From positions 1-10,617 of the forward strand of contig CAKSGG010000116.1 of assembly GCA_934454215.1 (NCBI GenBank): 10,617 nucleotides of DNA. The letters run 5' to 3'. This document shows, piece by piece, positions 8,194-10,617 of the stretch; the first letter of the stretch is position 1, and each line of letters begins with the position of its first letter. A model generated the notes under the pieces. The model had not been told where the DNA came from. It was given only the letters and a program-made list of their open reading frames with translations, and ran no database searches. The position numbers and the translations under genes were made by a program. Origin of the DNA: an uncultured Clostridia bacterium (GTDB lineage Bacteria; Bacillota; Clostridia; UBA1381).

Positions 8194-8514
8194 ATGGAGA
8201 AACCGAGTGAAACATTAGATTTATTAGATAAAATTACGGAACTGCGTAACTGCTATGTTGATGAGCAAAAGCATGCTATTTCAAGCGAAATAAAATGGAT
8301 TTGCGAAAATGCCGATAATGTTGATATTTTACGTAAATACCTATCTCAATTTTTAAAGAATGGCAAGGAAATGCAACTTTCAAATGATAGCATTAAGGAG
8401 TTAGCACAAATACGAGCAAATCACCTGTATTCTGATTTAAACGGTTTGGGTACAAAAATAGATAATTTCCCACTAAAGGTTATTGTTCAATATTTGAAAG
8501 ACTGTGGTTTATAA
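8194..8514 (+). CDS. Small helical protein of unknown function, last gene of the operon
   Basis: A 106-residue soluble protein that I do not recognise. It is mainly charged and helical (segments around 5-35, 38-55 and 62-78), with no signal peptide, membrane segment, cysteine cluster or recognisable motif. The gene starts 22 nt after the helicase stop; GGAGG at 8176-8180 is 13 nt before the ATG, rather long, and no in-frame alternative start lies nearer. Its position as the last gene of a tightly packed operon suggests an accessory subunit or regulator of the TerB/ATPase/helicase set, but this is only context. Confidence 0.65.
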   Translation: MEKPSETLDLLDKITELRNCYVDEQKHAISSEIKWICENADNVDILRKYLSQFLKNGKEMQLSNDSIKELAQIRANHLYSDLNGLGTKIDNFPLKVIVQYLKDCGL

Positions 8515-8519
8515 TTATT

Positions 8520-8541
8520 TGGCAACAATATGGCAACAAAA
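8520..8541 (+). repeat. Tandem 11-bp repeat pair, TGGCAACA type (candidate integrase arm sites, left)
   Basis: Two directly adjacent units, TGGCAACAATA (8520-8530) and TGGCAACAAAA (8531-8541), match at 10 of 11 positions. The 11-bp period is about one helical turn, so a protein could bind both on one DNA face. The pair begins 6 nt after the stop of the last operon gene and has a counterpart at 8719-8740 in the same orientation. Short direct repeats next to integrase genes are typical arm-type sites for the N-terminal domain of tyrosine integrases; that role is inferred here. Confidence 0.55.
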
Positions 8542-8564
8542 AGTTATGAAGTCTGAAAAATTAG

Positions 8565-8582
8565 TATAATACAAATATTATA
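8565..8582. repeat. Short A/T inverted repeat TATAATA-CAAA-TATTATA
   Basis: Perfect 7-bp arms (8565-8571 and 8576-8582) around a 4-base centre. The left arm contains a TATAAT that could serve as a -10 box, but no good -35 is found 16-18 bases upstream. It could be a binding site in the putative attachment region, or simply chance in A/T-rich DNA. Confidence 0.25.
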
Positions 8583-8668
8583 AAGACTATGGCAGATATT
8601 GCATTAACTAATGTGTTTGAGGTTACAAATACCTTGTCGAGCGGGAGTAGCATTTTATTGATTTTTAG

Positions 8669-8716
8669 TCCTCAAAAACCGCTGTTTTATGCGGTTTTTG
8701 AGGATTTTGTGTTTTT
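8669..8716 (+). terminator. Rho-independent terminator of the operon
   Basis: A perfect 14-bp stem (8669-8682 TCCTCAAAAACCGC with 8691-8704 GCGGTTTTTGAGGA) around an 8-base loop, followed by TTTTGTGTTTTT at 8705-8716. It lies 155 bases after the last operon stop and faces the convergent integrase remnant. The stem sequence is symmetrical, but the minus-strand side has no T-run immediately after the stem, so it is best placed as a rightward terminator. Confidence 0.78.
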
Positions 8717-8718
8717 AA

Positions 8719-8740
8719 TGGCTACAAATTGGCTACATCA
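8719..8740 (+). repeat. Tandem 11-bp repeat pair, TGGCTACA type (candidate integrase arm sites, right)
   Basis: Two adjacent units, TGGCTACAAAT (8719-8729) and TGGCTACATCA (8730-8740), share their first eight bases. They differ from the left pair mainly by T for A at the fifth position (TGGC-A/T-ACA), with identical 11-bp period and orientation. This pair overlaps the last codons and stop of the integrase remnant, the usual place for arm-type sites at the integrase end of an element. Confidence 0.55.
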
Positions 8741-8958
8741 GAAGTGATATTTTTAGCCATTAACTCGTCAAGCTGATTTGCAACCTCAATCTGCTTGTTC
8801 GGATAAAGGTGGCTGTATGTTTCCATTGTTGTCTGAACTCTCTCGTGTCCGAGCCTTTCGGCTATCAGCAAAGGGGAAAATCCCATTTCAATGCGTGGCT
8901 GCGGCGTATATCGTGCACGAAGAGTCAACCCCGAAGAAAAAATCAAGCTATTTCGCAA
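8722..8958 (-). pseudogene. Tyrosine recombinase (integrase) C-terminal remnant, frameshifted
   Basis: The minus strand encodes the end of a phage/ICE-type tyrosine integrase: IEMGFSPLLIAERLGHE, then the ETYSHLYP segment with the nucleophilic Tyr, and a normal tail ending ITSDVANL. Upstream the reading breaks: the HxxR box is visible in another frame as VHDIRRSHA (complement of 8892-8918), where the family has HDLRHSHASLL before IEMG. A deletion of about 10 bases after SHA and a smaller one before VHD explain this and restore the frame, so a continuous but wrong peptide (TLRARYTPQPR) now joins the parts. Everything upstream, including the first catalytic Arg, the core-binding and the arm-binding domains, is missing: only about 20 bases separate it from the neighbouring regulator gene. 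The open frame here would start at a TTG with no support. It cannot be an active recombinase. Confidence 0.82.
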
Positions 8959-8979
8959 TAGATTTTAAATGAGTATATT

Positions 8980-10248
8980 TTAAATAATTTTTCGGAATTC
9001 GGATGGGGTCAATCCGGTTTCCTTCTTAAAGGTTCTTATAAATGTAGTTCTATTATTAAAGCCTGTGCTTTCATATATTTCTGTTATGGACAATTTTGTT
9101 GTCTTAAGCAATGTTTTGGCTTTTTCTATTCTTATATAGGCAAGATAATCGGTAAAATTCATTCCGACTTCTTGTTTAAGAAGAGACGAAAGGTGTTTCG
9201 GGCTTATATGATATACCTGTGCGGTAGTATCTCGATTTATGTCCTTGGTATAATTTTCATGCATATAATTTATTATTTCTTTAATATCTGTATGCAAAGA
9301 TATGGTATCCATATGAGTAAAAATCTGATTTGTAAATTCAAAAATTGTGTTCATCAATTTATCATATGGCAAAGCAATAATATTTTGAATCAGTACAGTG
9401 TCGCCTGCATATTCCGGGTCATAGTTTAGATTTTTTGTTCTCATAACCCGGAAAAGTATGGTCAGAACTTGAACTGCCAACTGTGAAAACGCATAGTCGG
9501 AAAGGTTTCCTGCCTTTTTGGTGTCGAGGATATTTTGAATGAGAGTATTTGCCTGTTCAATTTGACCGGTAATTAACATATTGGAAAGGTTATTTTCATC
9601 AGAACTTCTCAGTAAATAGTTTTCAAGGTTTTTACCGGCAGTGATATTTACCTTTATATTGTCTGTATCAAAATCTGAGGGAATAGCCGCAACTGCGGCA
9701 GCGTGCGTTTCTCTCAAGCCTGCCGGACCGTGACATATTCCTCCAAGTCCTATATAGATATGAACGAGCGGCAAATCATTTTTAAGAAGATTGTCCAGTT
9801 CATTTATAGTGTTGTTTATCTCATCCGTAAAATCCGCCGAAGGGAGATTCAAAAGCAAATACAGAGTATCTGTTTCGCTTGGGATAACATAGGTGCGAAA
9901 TCTTTCGTTAAATAAAATGCGGATGATGTTGTAAAGGCTGTTTTGTATTTCGCCAAATTCAACTATTGAAAAAGTTTCACCGAATTTTTCGGAAGGAAGT
10001 ATTTTAAATATTACAGAAGAAAAAAATGAATATTCAAAAATATCCGATAATTTGTGCGAAACAGAATCATCTTCAAAAAATTGCGACTCTGAGTTCAAAG
10101 TATTGACAATAAACTTTTCGGCAGAAAAGGGTAAATTGGTGGAATATTCCTCTTTCAACTTGCGGTTTGAATTAATTGTGTCGAGTACAGAGGAATATAT
10201 GTATTGGATTGTATCTGAATTTTCTTTATTTTTTTTCATTCCGAACAT
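8980..10248 (-). CDS. AraC-family transcriptional regulator (C-terminal 422 residues; gene probably damaged upstream)
   Basis: The last 100 residues (about 322-422) are a complete AraC/XylS DNA-binding domain with two helix-turn-helices: HISPKHLSSLLKQEVGMNFTDYL-type first helix pair (shortened here) and the signature GFNNRTTFIRTFKKETGLTPSEFR at the end. The middle part (about 90-200) resembles the degenerate GGDEF-like/linker region of membrane-sensor AraC regulators (VHIYIGLGG followed by an AAAVAAI helix). ATG 10248 is only the first available start. The frame stays open to 10542, and this upstream part encodes a membrane helix and HAMP-like junction (YAPFEKIAKMFG), so the natural protein began further up and this start is probably not native. 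Such regulators usually control neighbouring carbohydrate-uptake genes. It converges on the integrase remnant, which ends about 20 bases away. The DNA-binding call is firm; whether the gene is expressed is open. Confidence 0.8.
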   Translation of the reverse strand: MFGMKKNKENSDTIQYIYSSVLDTINSNRKLKEEYSTNLPFSAEKFIVNTLNSESQFFEDDSVSHKLSDIFEYSFFSSVIFKILPSEKFGETFSIVEFGEIQNSLYNIIRILFNERFRTYVIPSETDTLYLLLNLPSADFTDEINNTINELDNLLKNDLPLVHIYIGLGGICHGPAGLRETHAAAVAAIPSDFDTDNIKVNITAGKNLENYLLRSSDENNLSNMLITGQIEQANTLIQNILDTKKAGNLSDYAFSQLAVQVLTILFRVMRTKNLNYDPEYAGDTVLIQNIIALPYDKLMNTIFEFTNQIFTHMDTISLHTDIKEIINYMHENYTKDINRDTTAQVYHISPKHLSSLLKQEVGMNFTDYLAYIRIEKAKTLLKTTKLSITEIYESTGFNNRTTFIRTFKKETGLTPSEFRKII

Positions 10249-10617
10249 TTTAGCTATTTTTTCAAATGGTGCATAAACATGTTTTGTGCTGAAATATGCA
10301 GCGGTAAGGGTAAAAATAACGACAAATATTGCCAGTATGTATGATAAAAGCTGAAAGCTTTTTGCCTGTGCATATATGTCCTTGTAAGGAATGGCTACCG
10401 CAAAACAGTATTCCGAAAGAGAATTTGAGGGGGAATATGCTATAATCAGCTGTTTTTGATTTCCGGCGGTTTTTGCATCAAATATAGAATATGTGTCATA
10501 TATAATGCGCTGAAAAAAATCGTTACTTATAATATTTATTTCCTACTATAATAGATTTATGGGTAAAATACATGGCAACCGGTCATGTATATATCCATCT
10601 TATTGCTAAAACTGTTA
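10249..10617 (-). pseudogene. Frameshifted sensor/membrane part of the AraC-type regulator (runs off right edge)
   Basis: Three frames of the minus strand in turn give one plausible extracellular sensor (Cache-like) sequence. From the window edge, one frame reads NKMDIYMTGCHVFYP and stops (10616-10557); a second reads HKSIIVGNKYYK (10561-10526) and stops; the third reads SNDFFQRIIYDTYS and continues without interruption through the membrane helix FSYILAIFVVIFTLTAAYF into the regulator at 8980-10248. Two TAG codons (10543-10548) close the third frame upstream. Joined, the pieces match the layout of membrane AraC regulators: Cache sensor, second transmembrane helix, HAMP-like link, AraC domain. 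Two indels within about 35 bases mean either a decayed gene or sequencing error; the first membrane helix and true start lie outside the window. Confidence 0.6.

Noticed and set aside
8641..8651. GCGGGAGTAGC, like the 5' end of some tRNA genes, as a possible integrase target
   Set aside because: The match ends after 11 bases; no D-loop, anticodon arm, T-arm or matching 3' acceptor sequence follows on either strand, so chance is likely.
8589..8747. A 52-codon rightward open frame beginning MADIALTNVFEV
   Set aside because: It has no Shine-Dalgarno at a proper distance, its second half is the terminator stem and the repeat pair, and I know no matching protein. It could be a trace of a gene cut by integration, but it is not supported as a gene.
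1..10617. CRISPR arrays, rRNA or complete tRNA genes, IS-element ends
   Set aside because: I looked for regularly spaced repeats, tRNA T-arm motifs and transposase-like frames with terminal inverted repeats and found none.

Overview
The window looks like accessory DNA in a low-GC Gram-positive bacterium, probably a gut-type Clostridia member. This rests on the A+T-rich sequence, strong GGAGG ribosome binding sites, consensus SigA-type promoter and the protein families seen (DUF4143 ATPase, membrane-sensor AraC regulator, relaxase tail, Firmicutes-type tyrosine recombinase). No gene allows a species call.

Layout. Positions 2-253 hold the C-terminal end of a protein cut by the left edge, most like the tail of a mobilisation relaxase. 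A promoter at 338-366 (TTGACT, 17-bp spacer, TATAAT with an extended TG) starts a compact rightward operon of five genes: a DUF4143-type ATPase (413-1666), a 986-residue membrane-anchored TerB-N/TerB-C protein with a DUF4236 head (1694-4654), a BrxD-like P-loop ATPase (4666-6000), a BrxHI/Lhr-like SF2 helicase (5997-8171) and a 106-residue protein of unknown function (8194-8514). Gaps are 27, 11, -4 and 22 nt. A strong hairpin followed by a T-rich stretch (8669-8716) closes the unit.

Positions 8515-8750 look like a recombination site. Two pairs of 11-bp tandem repeats, TGGCAACA-type at 8520-8541 and TGGCTACA-type at 8719-8740, point the same way and flank the terminator. The second pair overlaps the 3' end of a broken tyrosine integrase on the minus strand (8722-8958). 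They resemble arm-type integrase binding sites and suggest an attachment site or a junction of two elements.

The right end (8980-10617, minus strand) is an AraC-family regulator with an intact DNA-binding domain. Its membrane/sensor part carries two apparent frameshifts before the window edge, so the gene may be decaying.

The main candidate for a little-described system is the middle operon. A Ter-family membrane protein, a BREX-type ATPase and a BREX-type helicase travel together, with no PglZ, PglX or BrxC gene in view. Known family associations (BrxD and BrxHI in type 2 BREX; Ter domains with DNA-processing enzymes) suggest a membrane-linked DNA-processing or phage/plasmid defence module. 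That function is inferred, not shown.
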